From assembly GCA_949524905.1 (NCBI GenBank), contig CATINC010000013.1:124001-188000 (forward strand): 64,000 bases of DNA. Reading direction: 5' to 3'. The notes below the pieces were generated by a model. The model was not told the DNA's origin and did no database searches. It worked only from the letters and a program-made list of their open reading frames with translations. This document shows, in pieces, positions 55,040-63,572 of the stretch. The DNA comes from Opitutia bacterium UBA7350. Its GTDB lineage: Bacteria; Verrucomicrobiota; Verrucomicrobiia; Opitutales; Coraliomargaritaceae. The position numbers and the translations under genes are program-made. How positions within the stretch are numbered: the first letter of the stretch is position 1; each line of letters starts with the position of its first letter.

Positions 55040-56872
55040 TTATTTCTTTCGGCGAGGTTTAGTGCGAGGACTTCCACCAGAACCTGATTTGGGACCACTG
55101 GCTGCCGGCAAGGGTTTGAGCGGTTCATCGGGGCGACTATTGGTGATTTTTTGCTGAACGATCGTGAGGATGTTTTGAACGGTCCAGTAAAGCACTAAAC
55201 CGGAGGAGAATCCATATAGGAAAATTAGAAAAACAAAGGGAAGAAATTTAAAAATCTTCTGCTGCATGGGATCAGCGGTCGGGTTCACCGGCATCATACT
55301 CATCTGCAAGTACATCGTGATCGCCATCAGAAGAGGCAGTAAATTAATAGGAAAACCTGCAACCTCTGTAATCGTATCTGGCTGGGAAAGGTCGCTGATC
55401 CAGAGGAAGGACTCGTAACGGAGCTCGGAGGCGGTCCGAAGCATATAAAAGAGCCCCAGGAAAATCGGCATCTGAATAATCAGCGGCAAGCAGCCAGCAA
55501 CCGGATTGACCTGATGCTCACGGAAGAGCTTGATGGTCTCCTGCTGCATTTTTTGCGGGTTGTCCTTATACTTTTCTTTAAGCTCCGCCATGGGACCCTG
55601 AATGCTGGCCATACGTTTCTGTGAGCGGCTTGCTTTGGCGGTAAGTGGCCAGAAAATAAGCTTGATGCAGATGGTCATGATGACAATCGAGAGTCCCCAG
55701 TTGGGAACCACCGCATGGATGGCATACATGAAAGCGAGTAGCAGTTTACTTATGAAGCTCAGGAAGCCGAACTGCATTACAAGGTCCTTATCATCACCTA
55801 AAGATTGGAGACGTTTGAATTCCTTCGGGCCAATAAAATATTCAAATTCGAACGATTTCGAATCTCCAGCCGGAACAATTCCAAAAGCGTAGGCTGCACT
55901 ACCCGTTATGCCCGTTCGGGAAGCGACCTCGCCAGCAATTGCAGGTGCTCTTCTAACCTTGTTTATGACCAGGCTTTCCGCATCCGCTGTGCGAGAAGAG
56001 AGGATGCCTGCAAAAAATTGATTTTTAACCGAGGTCCATTTAAGCGGCATGCCGGTATCGATGATGATTTGTTCCTTTGGCGCAGAGGCACCCACTCCAA
56101 GAAAGCCGTTACTCCCAGTGAGCTTAGAGACCGCAACAAATTTTGCCTTATCTCCATTAAAGTGACTTACATTGATATAGCTCTGCTGCATCTTGCTCTC
56201 CGAAAGGGGACGCATAGTACCTAGATTAAGAAAGAGGTTAGAAAACGCCTTAGCTTTTGCACCTAGGTTTTCAAAACGGGTAGTGTGCTCGACTATGTAG
56301 GGATCTCGCTCGTTTTCAGTCGCGGAAGTCAGCGAGTAAGTGCGATAGATGCGAAGCTCTGGACCGGCCTGCAATACAAAGGTGATGCTCTCAGCCGAAT
56401 GCGAGTCAACCGCATAGGCCATATCAAATTCGCGGATGGAGCCGTCGCTATTGGGCAATCCCAAACCAAGTGCGGGCAAATACCCATTTTCATTAAAAAC
56501 GTAATCGTCTCGCCCATCATTTTTTGTCTGAAGGAAATTCACCCGACGGATGCCGCCACCACGGTTGGTGAATTCAACTTCGATATGGTCATTGGCAATG
56601 GCAATGATGGATTCGGGGACGGTGGCTTCAATAGTAGCGGGAGCTTCTTCTGCCTCGAGGTCGCGGGTCATCAAATCCAGCATTTGTGCAGCCTCAGAAT
56701 CTTCATCTGATGGAGCTTGCTGGTTGGTAGCATCTGTCGCACGATTATCAGCTGCCTGAACAGTGGTTTCGATTTGAGGGCTTAGGACACGTACCTGGGT
56801 GGATTGCCAAAACATGACAAAAAATCCGCCGCCGAGTAATAGTAGGCCAATGATTGTATTTTTCTTATCCAT
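55040..56872 (-). CDS. yidC: Membrane protein insertase YidC
   Basis: YidC inserts and folds inner-membrane proteins. The 610-residue Gram-negative form has an N-terminal anchor helix (about 8-24), a periplasmic beta-sandwich domain (about 95-360) and the conserved five-helix core, with QMPIFLGLFYMLRTASELR near 468-486. The cytoplasmic tail is basic and rich in Pro, Ser and Gly, ending KPRRKK, which could contact ribosomes. It is the last gene of the rpmH-rnpA-yidD-yidC operon and overlaps yidD by eight bases. Confidence 0.96.
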   Translation of the reverse strand: MDKKNTIIGLLLLGGGFFVMFWQSTQVRVLSPQIETTVQAADNRATDATNQQAPSDEDSEAAQMLDLMTRDLEAEEAPATIEATVPESIIAIANDHIEVEFTNRGGGIRRVNFLQTKNDGRDDYVFNENGYLPALGLGLPNSDGSIREFDMAYAVDSHSAESITFVLQAGPELRIYRTYSLTSATENERDPYIVEHTTRFENLGAKAKAFSNLFLNLGTMRPLSESKMQQSYINVSHFNGDKAKFVAVSKLTGSNGFLGVGASAPKEQIIIDTGMPLKWTSVKNQFFAGILSSRTADAESLVINKVRRAPAIAGEVASRTGITGSAAYAFGIVPAGDSKSFEFEYFIGPKEFKRLQSLGDDKDLVMQFGFLSFISKLLLAFMYAIHAVVPNWGLSIVIMTICIKLIFWPLTAKASRSQKRMASIQGPMAELKEKYKDNPQKMQQETIKLFREHQVNPVAGCLPLIIQMPIFLGLFYMLRTASELRYESFLWISDLSQPDTITEVAGFPINLLPLLMAITMYLQMSMMPVNPTADPMQQKIFKFLPFVFLIFLYGFSSGLVLYWTVQNILTIVQQKITNSRPDEPLKPLPAASGPKSGSGGSPRTKPRRKK

Positions 56873-57176
56873 TAGAGCAGTTGTTGAAATGTGTTGTAGG
56901 CTTGTCCGAGGAGCAAGTTTTCAAATCGGGCACAGGGTCCAGGCCACCGGGATGCCAGGGATGACAGCGTAAGATCCGGCCAAGTGCGAGCACCAAACCT
57001 CGCAGAAAACCATGTTTAAGGAAGGCATCACGAGCATAGGCGGAACAGGTGGGATGAAAGCGACAACCACAGGAAGACCCGAAGAGAAAATATTTAAGAG
57101 GAGAGAGCAAAATTTGATATCCTCGCACTAAAAGCGCTGCGACAAGCGCCACTAAAGAGACATGGGCTTTTTTCAT
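56865..57176 (-). CDS. yidD: Membrane protein insertion efficiency factor YidD
   Basis: The 103-residue protein has an N-terminal amphipathic/hydrophobic segment with RGYQILLSPLKYFLFG, the family Cys pattern (CGCRFHPTCSAYARDAF near 36-52) and the HPWHPGGLDPVP motif near 74-85. YidD assists membrane insertion together with YidC. It overlaps rnpA by four bases and yidC by eight, in the classical operon order. Confidence 0.95.
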   Translation of the reverse strand: MKKAHVSLVALVAALLVRGYQILLSPLKYFLFGSSCGCRFHPTCSAYARDAFLKHGFLRGLVLALGRILRCHPWHPGGLDPVPDLKTCSSDKPTTHFNNCSNG

Positions 57177-57520
57177 AATGCGGAAATCTTTTGGTAAATC
57201 TCACAAAAGCCTGTTTCTAGCTCCTTGTAGGAGACCGAGTCAAAGTTGGATCGCAGGACAATCACCAGATCAATTCCATTCGGGAAGTTGGCTCGATATT
57301 TACGAAAAAGATTACGAATGAGGCGCTTACCGTAATTGCGCTTAACCGCATTACCCACGCGACGACTGGCGATGACACCGAGGCGAGGTGCTTGCTCTGC
57401 GGAATTTTCATGCTGCAAGTACTGAGCAATGAAAAATCCGCAGTGGATTCGAGTACCTTGACTGCGGACTTGCTGAAAATCGCTTCGTGAGCGCAGTCGT
57501 TGATGCGCTGGGACAGCCAT
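57173..57520 (-). CDS. rnpA: Ribonuclease P protein component
   Basis: RnpA binds the RNase P RNA and helps cut the 5' leader from pre-tRNAs. The 115-residue protein has the family marks RSRSDFQQVRSQG near 10-22 and the RNR-like helix VKRNYGKRLIRNLFRKYR near 58-75, with GIDLVIVLR after it. It begins 20 bases after the rpmH stop. Confidence 0.95.
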   Translation of the reverse strand: MAVPAHQRLRSRSDFQQVRSQGTRIHCGFFIAQYLQHENSAEQAPRLGVIASRRVGNAVKRNYGKRLIRNLFRKYRANFPNGIDLVIVLRSNFDSVSYKELETGFCEIYQKISAL

Positions 57521-57540
57521 AACGACGACCGTGTGCCCGC

Positions 57541-57675
57541 TTACGCAGCAAGACGGTGGCGACCTTTGGCGCGACGAGCAGCGAGGACTTTACGACCGGC
57601 ATGGGTAGCCTTACGGGCGCGGTAGCCAAATTTACGGGCGCGACGGATCTTGGAAGGACGAAAAGTGGGTTGCAT
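57541..57675 (-). CDS. rpmH: 50S ribosomal protein L34
   Basis: This 44-residue gene was read directly from the sequence. The product starts [20 protein letters not shown] and ends GRHRLAA, with the L34 core [20 protein letters not shown], very rich in Arg and Lys. L34 is a late-binding protein of the large subunit. It is the first gene of the rpmH-rnpA-yidD-yidC operon, and a good promoter lies 38 bases upstream. Confidence 0.97.
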   Translation of the reverse strand: MQPTFRPSKIRRARKFGYRARKATHAGRKVLAARRAKGRHRLAA

Positions 57676-57712
57676 GACGAATGTAACGTTTTAGTGGTTG
57701 GAAAAACGCCAA

Positions 57713-57741
57713 ATAAAAGCGGCCGGGCGCAGGACTGTCAA
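57713..57741 (-). promoter_or_regulatory. Sigma-70-type promoter for the rpmH operon
   Basis: On the minus strand a perfect TTGACA (57736-57741) is followed after 17 bases by TTTTAT (57713-57718). Transcription would start near 57706, about 30 bases before the rpmH ATG. It lies between the end of the glucosylglycerate operon and rpmH, which points to a separate transcript for the ribosomal operon. Confidence 0.6.
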
Positions 57742-57774
57742 GGTAACAAAGCAGGGCTCCTGAGAGCGTGTAGC

Positions 57775-60741
57775 CTATGCATTTGTGATCCATAAAGCGG
57801 CATAAGGCGGGATCTCAACTGTCTCACAATCGGCTCCGTAAGACGCCCCCGTAAGAAGATCACGCCAATTATCGGTGCTGATGAGGTTGAGTTCTCGCAA
57901 GGCCACTGTTTGGGTTTGGTTTGAAATATTATTGATCGCAAAAATGCTTTGGTGACGGTCACTACTTTCCCGCCAAAAGGCAAAGAGCTGATCCCCAAGG
58001 TGAAGGGTGAGCTGAGTAGCATTAGGATGAAAGGCAATCTGTTGCTTGCGGATGGCAATCCGCCGTTTGAGCTCATAAAAAATTTGGTGATGGTGACTCT
58101 CAGAATCATCTAATTTCTCCATTAGACGGTCGAGTTCCCACTGGTGGCGGTTGATAGAACGGGCATTTCCGGTGGCCGCCTGCCGTTCGGTATCATTTTC
58201 GGTAGCCAGCATGCTGTGGATATAGAAAGCAGGGATTCCCTCGAGTGCTAGAAGGATGGTATGTGCGCACAAGTAACGCTCAACCTGCAGGCGATCCGGT
58301 CCCTCGGAAATAGTACCCCGCAAGGCATCAAAAAGGCTGATGTTGACTTCATAAGGAGTCTCTCGCCCATCGGGATTAGTGCGTTTTGAAATTGTTCCGC
58401 CATAGGATTTGAGGGTCTCCAGTAGTGCGGTTTGCTCTGTATCAGAAATAAGGCCCTCCAGCGGACGCACTCCGATCCCATCATGCGAGGCGATAAAATT
58501 CAGGTAACTGCGCCCTCGCCGGGCGGGCGGCATCGACATCATCCAACTCTTCAGGAGCGTCGAGTCGCCTTTAAGAAGAGCATGAATGAGTAAAGGTGGG
58601 AGCGAGAAATTATAAATCAAATGCGCCTCGTTGTCGTTACCGAAATAGCTGAGGTTTTCGCGGTTGGGCACATTGGTCTCGGTGATCAAGACCGCTTCGG
58701 GTTCGAGGTTTTCTAAAATCAGACGAAGTAGTTTAATAATTTCGTGGGTCTCTTTTAAGTGCACACAACTGCTTCCGGAGCGTTTCCATAGAAAGGCGAT
58801 CGCATCGAGACGAAAATATTTTATACCTTTTTCGACTAAAAATTTAAGAATGCTAATGGCTTCATAGAGCACTTCTGGGTTCGCGAAGTTTAAGTCTATT
58901 TGGTCATGACTAAAGGTGCACCAAAGGTTTTTTGTCCCATTAATTGTTTCTACTGTACGCAGCAAGGGACTGGATCGCGGGCGCACCACCGAGTCCGTAT
59001 TGAAATCCGCCTCAACTTCAAAAAAGTAGCCCGTGCCAGGAGATTTACCGGCGCAATAATTTTTAAACCATTCAGATTCTTGGGAGCAGTGATTGATTAC
59101 CAAATCTGCCATTGTTTCAAATTGAGCATTAAATTCCTCAAAGGCTTCCCAGTTACCCAGTTCGGGATTAACTTTCAGATAATCAATCACCGAGAATCCA
59201 TCATCCGAACTATATGGGAAAAACGGCAAAACATGAAGCGTGGTGATGGTCTGGCTTAGGTGCTTGCTCGTAAATCGATTGAGTGTTTTAAGCGGCGCCT
59301 CCCCTTCGCGAGTGATGGTATCGCCGTAGGTGATTAAAATGGTATCGGCCTCTGTCCATTTATTTTGCCCGCGCGAAAGGACGGGATTTTGATGCCCAAA
59401 ACTAGCGATGCTGAGTATTTTATCGGTTATGGCGGCGCAATCCCCGCTTGGATATAACTCATTGAGATGCTGTTGGATTGCTTGACGAATCTTACTGCCC
59501 TTAGCGGCGGGTTGCTTTTTGGGTTTAAAAGTATCCATATCCTCTTCCACTGCCTCGATGAGTTGATTTTCGATATCAGGCACCGCCGAGCGAACGCGCT
59601 TCCAACTCGGAATAAAGGGCGTGTCGGTCGGTTGATTGAGAAATTGATCCCCCGCGCGAATGATACTCTCAGAAAATACCTCCACCGATTGCATTTCCTT
59701 ATGCCGGTCATAGCTGAGTCCGTTCATGGTCGCATCATTTTCATAACTATCAATGAGATCAAGCGCAGTGCGGTAATAGGCAGCCTTAATGGTACGAATC
59801 TGCGCACTGGAAAAGACTTCGCCATAAGTAGCGAGCTTGCGGAAAAGCGACTTCGAAATATCCGTGCTCATTTTTGCGAGGCCGCGATCGGCATCGCTCG
59901 CAGAGAGATCTTGGTGTTTGTGGTCGTAGAAATTTGCTATATCCACTTGGCAAATTTTATTCTTCTGATGGTTGCGATACATTTCAGACAGCATACCCAT
60001 CTCTAAACCCCAATCCGAAGGAATGCGGATGTCCGCCACGATGTCGCGGTTAAAGGCAAATTCACCCGAAAGGGCATATTTAAAACTATCCATGTATTCG
60101 AGATAGTCGTTTTCGCCGCAAATTTTCTTAAGAGCGAGGAGCAAGGGGGTAATTAGCAAACGACAAACACGACCATTCATGCGGTTCTCGGCAATCCTTG
60201 AGTAATAACCCTTGCTGTAGCTGAAATTAAGACTGGGATTGAGCACCGGGTAAATAAGACGGGTGAGCATCTCGCGATTGTAGGTGACGATGTCGCAATC
60301 GTGAATCGCAATGACCTGAGAGCGTTTACGGGCGAGCATATAACCGAGGAGATACCAAACATTGCGGCCTTTGCCTTCGTTCATAGGCGCTAGGTTAAAG
60401 GATTGCAGGGTAGCATCAATCGCTCGCAAACGAGGCCCTCCATTCCAGAGAATTTTGACTTCTCCAGGTAACCGACCAAAAAATTCAAGGGCATAGCGGT
60501 ATTGATTTTCGTCTGCTTGATCCAAACCAATCACAATTTCTTCGAGGTAATCCATTTCGCTGAGAACATCGATTATGTTTGGAAGGGCTGCTCCTTCCAA
60601 TTCTGAGTAAAGCGAGGGCAAGATGAGCCCAACCGGTTTTTCTCGCGAAAGTTTAAAAACTTCCTGCTCAAGGTTTTCTGGCGAGCGGGTCGCCAGATTA
60701 TGGAAATTGGTAATTGTTCCGCTTTGATGAAAGTCACTCAT
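57775..60741 (-). CDS. Bifunctional glucosyl-3-phosphoglycerate synthase / GH13_18 glucosylglycerate phosphorylase-like fusion
   Basis: The 988-residue protein joins two enzymes. Residues 1 to about 400 resemble the 400-residue type of glucosyl-3-phosphoglycerate synthase: a GT-A fold with the metal motif HDCDI (D148, D150), KGYYSRIAENRMNGRVCRLL and ALSGEFAFNRD. It should transfer glucose from an NDP-sugar to 3-phosphoglycerate. After a Lys/Pro linker (about 403-417), residues 420-988 form a GH13 subfamily-18 phosphorylase with nucleophile D646 (FRLDA), acid/base E688 (ITETNVPN) and D754 (ASHDGIG). IKYFRLDAIAFLWKRSGSSC resembles glucosylglycerate phosphorylase/YcjM-type enzymes more than classical sucrose phosphorylase. 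It is the last gene of a three-gene operon. Confidence 0.85.
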   Translation of the reverse strand: MSDFHQSGTITNFHNLATRSPENLEQEVFKLSREKPVGLILPSLYSELEGAALPNIIDVLSEMDYLEEIVIGLDQADENQYRYALEFFGRLPGEVKILWNGGPRLRAIDATLQSFNLAPMNEGKGRNVWYLLGYMLARKRSQVIAIHDCDIVTYNREMLTRLIYPVLNPSLNFSYSKGYYSRIAENRMNGRVCRLLITPLLLALKKICGENDYLEYMDSFKYALSGEFAFNRDIVADIRIPSDWGLEMGMLSEMYRNHQKNKICQVDIANFYDHKHQDLSASDADRGLAKMSTDISKSLFRKLATYGEVFSSAQIRTIKAAYYRTALDLIDSYENDATMNGLSYDRHKEMQSVEVFSESIIRAGDQFLNQPTDTPFIPSWKRVRSAVPDIENQLIEAVEEDMDTFKPKKQPAAKGSKIRQAIQQHLNELYPSGDCAAITDKILSIASFGHQNPVLSRGQNKWTEADTILITYGDTITREGEAPLKTLNRFTSKHLSQTITTLHVLPFFPYSSDDGFSVIDYLKVNPELGNWEAFEEFNAQFETMADLVINHCSQESEWFKNYCAGKSPGTGYFFEVEADFNTDSVVRPRSSPLLRTVETINGTKNLWCTFSHDQIDLNFANPEVLYEAISILKFLVEKGIKYFRLDAIAFLWKRSGSSCVHLKETHEIIKLLRLILENLEPEAVLITETNVPNRENLSYFGNDNEAHLIYNFSLPPLLIHALLKGDSTLLKSWMMSMPPARRGRSYLNFIASHDGIGVRPLEGLISDTEQTALLETLKSYGGTISKRTNPDGRETPYEVNISLFDALRGTISEGPDRLQVERYLCAHTILLALEGIPAFYIHSMLATENDTERQAATGNARSINRHQWELDRLMEKLDDSESHHHQIFYELKRRIAIRKQQIAFHPNATQLTLHLGDQLFAFWRESSDRHQSIFAINNISNQTQTVALRELNLISTDNWRDLLTGASYGADCETVEIPPYAALWITNA

Positions 60742-60750
60742 GGCAGTCGT

Positions 60751-61587
60751 TTAAGTAGTAGCGATGGATAGTTGGGTGGTAAGAAATTCTAAAACCGAGG
60801 CACCCCAGCCCACTGGGCCCGGAGCCTCCGCTGTGCAATAATCAGCGCGTTTTAATTGGAGCGTTCCGCGCTTAGGATTTGGGATGACAATTGCGGCATC
60901 GGCAACTTCCAACATGGAGCTGTCATTTGGGCTGTCTCCAATCGCAAGGGTTTTCCATTTTAAATCGGGATTACGGGCTTGGTAACACTGGAGCACGCGT
61001 GTGAGCGCAGAACCCTTACTTTGCCCTGCCGGCATGAGATGCTGAAAATGCCCGCCACGAACCAGGACAATTCCCTCCTTTGCCAAGGCTTCACTAAAAG
61101 CCTCTAAATCCTTGGATGAACTTTCCCAAAGAATAGGCTCGGTACTGTGACGATCCAGTGCCGCCTCTGCTTGTTTGCGATTTAGATGCAATAACCCCAT
61201 TAACTGCTCGCTTTTCATTTCAGAAAAACCCTTGTAACTATAGCGGTGCTTACCGCGCAGGTTTTCGGCAATACTCAAGAGTTCACTTCGCTTCATTCCG
61301 CAGGATTTTACTTGATAGCTTCCTGCCGCATATCCTCCGCCTTCCACGAGATCTGCCTCTTGTGGGTAAGCCAATACCGTCCCATTTTCTGCGATAATAG
61401 GTGCCAGAGGATCCATGACTGCCGCCAACGGTAACATCTCAGCCAGGGTCTTGCTCGAATTCAGAATCAAAGGAACCCCTAGAGCCCGAATCGCTTCTAA
61501 GGCCGGCTCGGCTTCACGCCATTGATACGATGCATCCAGCAAGGAGGCATCCAAATCCGTGTAAATCAACCATGCCGTCTTAGCCAT
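60751..61587 (-). CDS. Glucosyl-/mannosyl-3-phosphoglycerate phosphatase (HAD-IIB)
   Basis: The 278-residue protein is a HAD phosphatase of the MpgP/GpgP type. The nucleophile motif is YTDLDASLLD (D11, D13), motif II is LNSSKTLAEM near 41-50, ENGTVLAYP sits near 67-75, and motif IV is AIGDSPNDSSML near 217-228. These enzymes remove phosphate from glucosyl- or mannosyl-3-phosphoglycerate. Next to a GpgS domain, the glucosyl substrate is the natural reading. It overlaps the kinase gene by eight bases and precedes the fusion gene by nine. Confidence 0.85.
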   Translation of the reverse strand: MAKTAWLIYTDLDASLLDASYQWREAEPALEAIRALGVPLILNSSKTLAEMLPLAAVMDPLAPIIAENGTVLAYPQEADLVEGGGYAAGSYQVKSCGMKRSELLSIAENLRGKHRYSYKGFSEMKSEQLMGLLHLNRKQAEAALDRHSTEPILWESSSKDLEAFSEALAKEGIVLVRGGHFQHLMPAGQSKGSALTRVLQCYQARNPDLKWKTLAIGDSPNDSSMLEVADAAIVIPNPKRGTLQLKRADYCTAEAPGPVGWGASVLEFLTTQLSIATT

Positions 61588-62479
61588 GATCCTGAAGCAC
61601 CAGACGCTCTGCCTCGTGCTGTTCGTTTAAGTCAATTCGTGCATCCACTCGGGTCGGCATTTCTGCTAACATCCATCGAGTCAAGCGCTCATAATGCATG
61701 ATAAAGCGCTCCACCTGAGCATCATTCATCAAACCTTCATACTCTGCCCCAGAAGCCGCCAGATGCTCACGCAGTTTACGCTCCTGCTTTTTTCGCCATT
61801 GAAGAATGCATTCAAAGCCCGGTGCTTTTAGCAGCACCCGCTTAGGGAAAAGCGAAAAAAAAATTTGATACTCCATGCTTAATTGTTGATTCACGTATTG
61901 GCGCCACACTCCATCTGCATCTAAATCTCGCTCCAGAACATTGAGAGGTTCTGCAAGTGAGGCTTCCGGTTCCGGCACAGCACCCACACACCAACCTTCC
62001 AGAATCAGGATATCCACCGGTGCGGTGATGCGATGCCACAAGGCGCGCGGCGCACGGTCATCATTTTCTTTTTTAAAAATAGGGGAATGCAGTGTTGTAG
62101 GTTCATTTTTCAAACAGTGGTTTGCAACATCCATGCCAATCCCAATGTCATGTGTCCCCGGCACACCCCGTGTCGCCAACAAAGGATGTACCCGATTACC
62201 TAAATCTTCACGCTCTGCCCGGGTTAGATAAAGGTCATCCAGCGAAAGCACAAAGACTTTCAGCCCGTGATAACGGCTCAAATAATCACTTAAAAATGCC
62301 GCCAAGGTCGATTTTCCAGTCCCCTGCCCACCATTCAAGGCCAAACCCAGCGATCCCCCGGCAGCACGCTGCCAAACCGCCACCTGCTCCGCAAGTGGCT
62401 CATAAGCCTCTCGCACGACCGACTTAAAAGATTCCGGCAAACGATGGGACTTAATAAAATCGGGGACGAGGGCATTCAT
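61580..62479 (-). CDS. P-loop kinase of the D-glycerate 3-kinase (GLYK) type
   Basis: The 299-residue protein has a Walker A loop NGGQGTGKST near 49-58, then LSLDDLYLTRAERE near 79-92 and RGVPGTHDIGIG near 104-115, as in plant and yeast GLYK-type kinases related to phosphoribulokinase. LEGWCVGAVPEPEASL near 160-175 matches the family's LEGWxxG element. It would phosphorylate glycerate to 3-phosphoglycerate. It is the first gene of the glucosylglycerate operon. The substrate is inferred from family and context. Confidence 0.8.
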   Translation of the reverse strand: MNALVPDFIKSHRLPESFKSVVREAYEPLAEQVAVWQRAAGGSLGLALNGGQGTGKSTLAAFLSDYLSRYHGLKVFVLSLDDLYLTRAEREDLGNRVHPLLATRGVPGTHDIGIGMDVANHCLKNEPTTLHSPIFKKENDDRAPRALWHRITAPVDILILEGWCVGAVPEPEASLAEPLNVLERDLDADGVWRQYVNQQLSMEYQIFFSLFPKRVLLKAPGFECILQWRKKQERKLREHLAASGAEYEGLMNDAQVERFIMHYERLTRWMLAEMPTRVDARIDLNEQHEAERLVLQDHG

Positions 62480-62496
62480 TGGTATGCCGCCTACTA

Positions 62497-62527
62497 TGCA
62501 GGAATCGAACCAAAAACAAATCCTGCA
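62497..62527. promoter_or_regulatory. Inverted repeat in the divergent promoter region, candidate regulator site
   Basis: TGCAGGA at 62497-62503 and TCCTGCA at 62521-62527 form perfect seven-base arms around 17 bases. The pair lies 18 bases upstream of the glycerate-kinase gene and about 90 bases upstream of the AraC-type gene. Centre-to-centre spacing of 24 bases is a little over two helical turns, suited to a dimeric activator. Confidence 0.4.
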
Positions 62528-62619
62528 CTCCTTTGCCTATAAATGCCGAATGGTAATCAAATTTAATTTAGTTGCGCGTGCTAAAAAATTTTGCTGCAGT
62601 ACCTGTGGTAACTCAAAAG

Positions 62620-63537
62620 ATGGATATTTCTACACCTAAAAAAGATCAAGATACTAATAATTATCCTAACTTTATTTCGGAAAATGTCCTCGAAGGGCGT
62701 TACTATGTTCACGAGCCTGTTGCGCAAGGAGAAAGCGGATTTCGAGTCATTTGTGCAGGCATGGAGGTCTGTCAAAAGACCTACCGTATCGACCGTAAAA
62801 ACTTTGATTACTATGCGATCGAATTCATCGCAAATGGAAATTGCAAACTTGAATTAGACGACAAGAAGTCTGAGATCGGTTCGGGTTGTTGCTTTATCTA
62901 TGGACCCAATACACCGCATAAAATCTTCTCCGTGGGCGACAAGCCACTAAAGAAATACTTTGTGGATTTTGATGGCTCTAATGCGCTGGCTCGGATGCAT
63001 GAATTTAATCTTAAGGAAGGTGATATGTTCTATGTAGGAAACCAGCGCTGGGTGCAGGATATTTTTGAACAATTCATCGAAAGCTCAGAACTCAAAAGAA
63101 GTACCACTCGTGCATTAGTCGAACAACTTCTAAAACTACTTTTTGTTCGCTTACTGATTGATCGAGAAACACCGGGTAAACTTCAGTCCTTCTCAAACGA
63201 GACTTTCACTCGTTGCTGGCGCTTCATTTATGATAATTATCTGGATATCAATACGGTTGCCGAAATTTCAGATGCCTGTGCGGTGAACAAAGTTTATATC
63301 GCACGTCTTTTCAAACGCTACGCCAACGAGACCCCATTTCAGCTGCTTACTCGCCTAAAAATCAAACACGCTGCCAAGCTAATTTTAGGTGAAAACCTAC
63401 CGGTTAAACAGGTTGGAGCTTTTGTCGGCTATAGCGATCCTTATCACTTCTCAAGAGTTTTCAAACGGGTCATTGGAGTATCACCTAAACATTACGCCTA
63501 TCTAATCAAACGCGGCGCCATTCCCCTCCCCAAATGA
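62620..63537 (+). CDS. AraC-family transcriptional regulator
   Basis: The 305-residue protein has an N-terminal cupin-like sensing domain (about 25-150; ELDDKKSEIGSGCCFIYGPN, PHKIF) and a C-terminal pair of helix-turn-helix motifs. The first is around 210-245 (INTVAEISDACAVNKVYIARLFKRYAN). The second is around 260-300 (VKQVGAFVGYSDPYHFSRVFKR), ending in GVSPKHY. AraC regulators of this form usually bind a sugar or other small ligand. It diverges from the glucosylglycerate operon and may control it; the dehydrogenase gene to the right is an alternative target. Upstream TTG (62572) and GTG (62578) codons are less likely starts. Confidence 0.88.
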   Translation: MDISTPKKDQDTNNYPNFISENVLEGRYYVHEPVAQGESGFRVICAGMEVCQKTYRIDRKNFDYYAIEFIANGNCKLELDDKKSEIGSGCCFIYGPNTPHKIFSVGDKPLKKYFVDFDGSNALARMHEFNLKEGDMFYVGNQRWVQDIFEQFIESSELKRSTTRALVEQLLKLLFVRLLIDRETPGKLQSFSNETFTRCWRFIYDNYLDINTVAEISDACAVNKVYIARLFKRYANETPFQLLTRLKIKHAAKLILGENLPVKQVGAFVGYSDPYHFSRVFKRVIGVSPKHYAYLIKRGAIPLPK

Positions 63538-63572
63538 CCTGCGACAACGGCAGGGTAACGAGTGCGTCCCAC

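Noticed and set aside
57775-60741. Sucrose phosphorylase as the function of the C-terminal GH13 domain
   Set aside because: The blocks around the nucleophile and the genomic partners (GpgS domain, phosphatase, glycerate kinase) favour glucosylglycerate; sucrose activity cannot be fully excluded.
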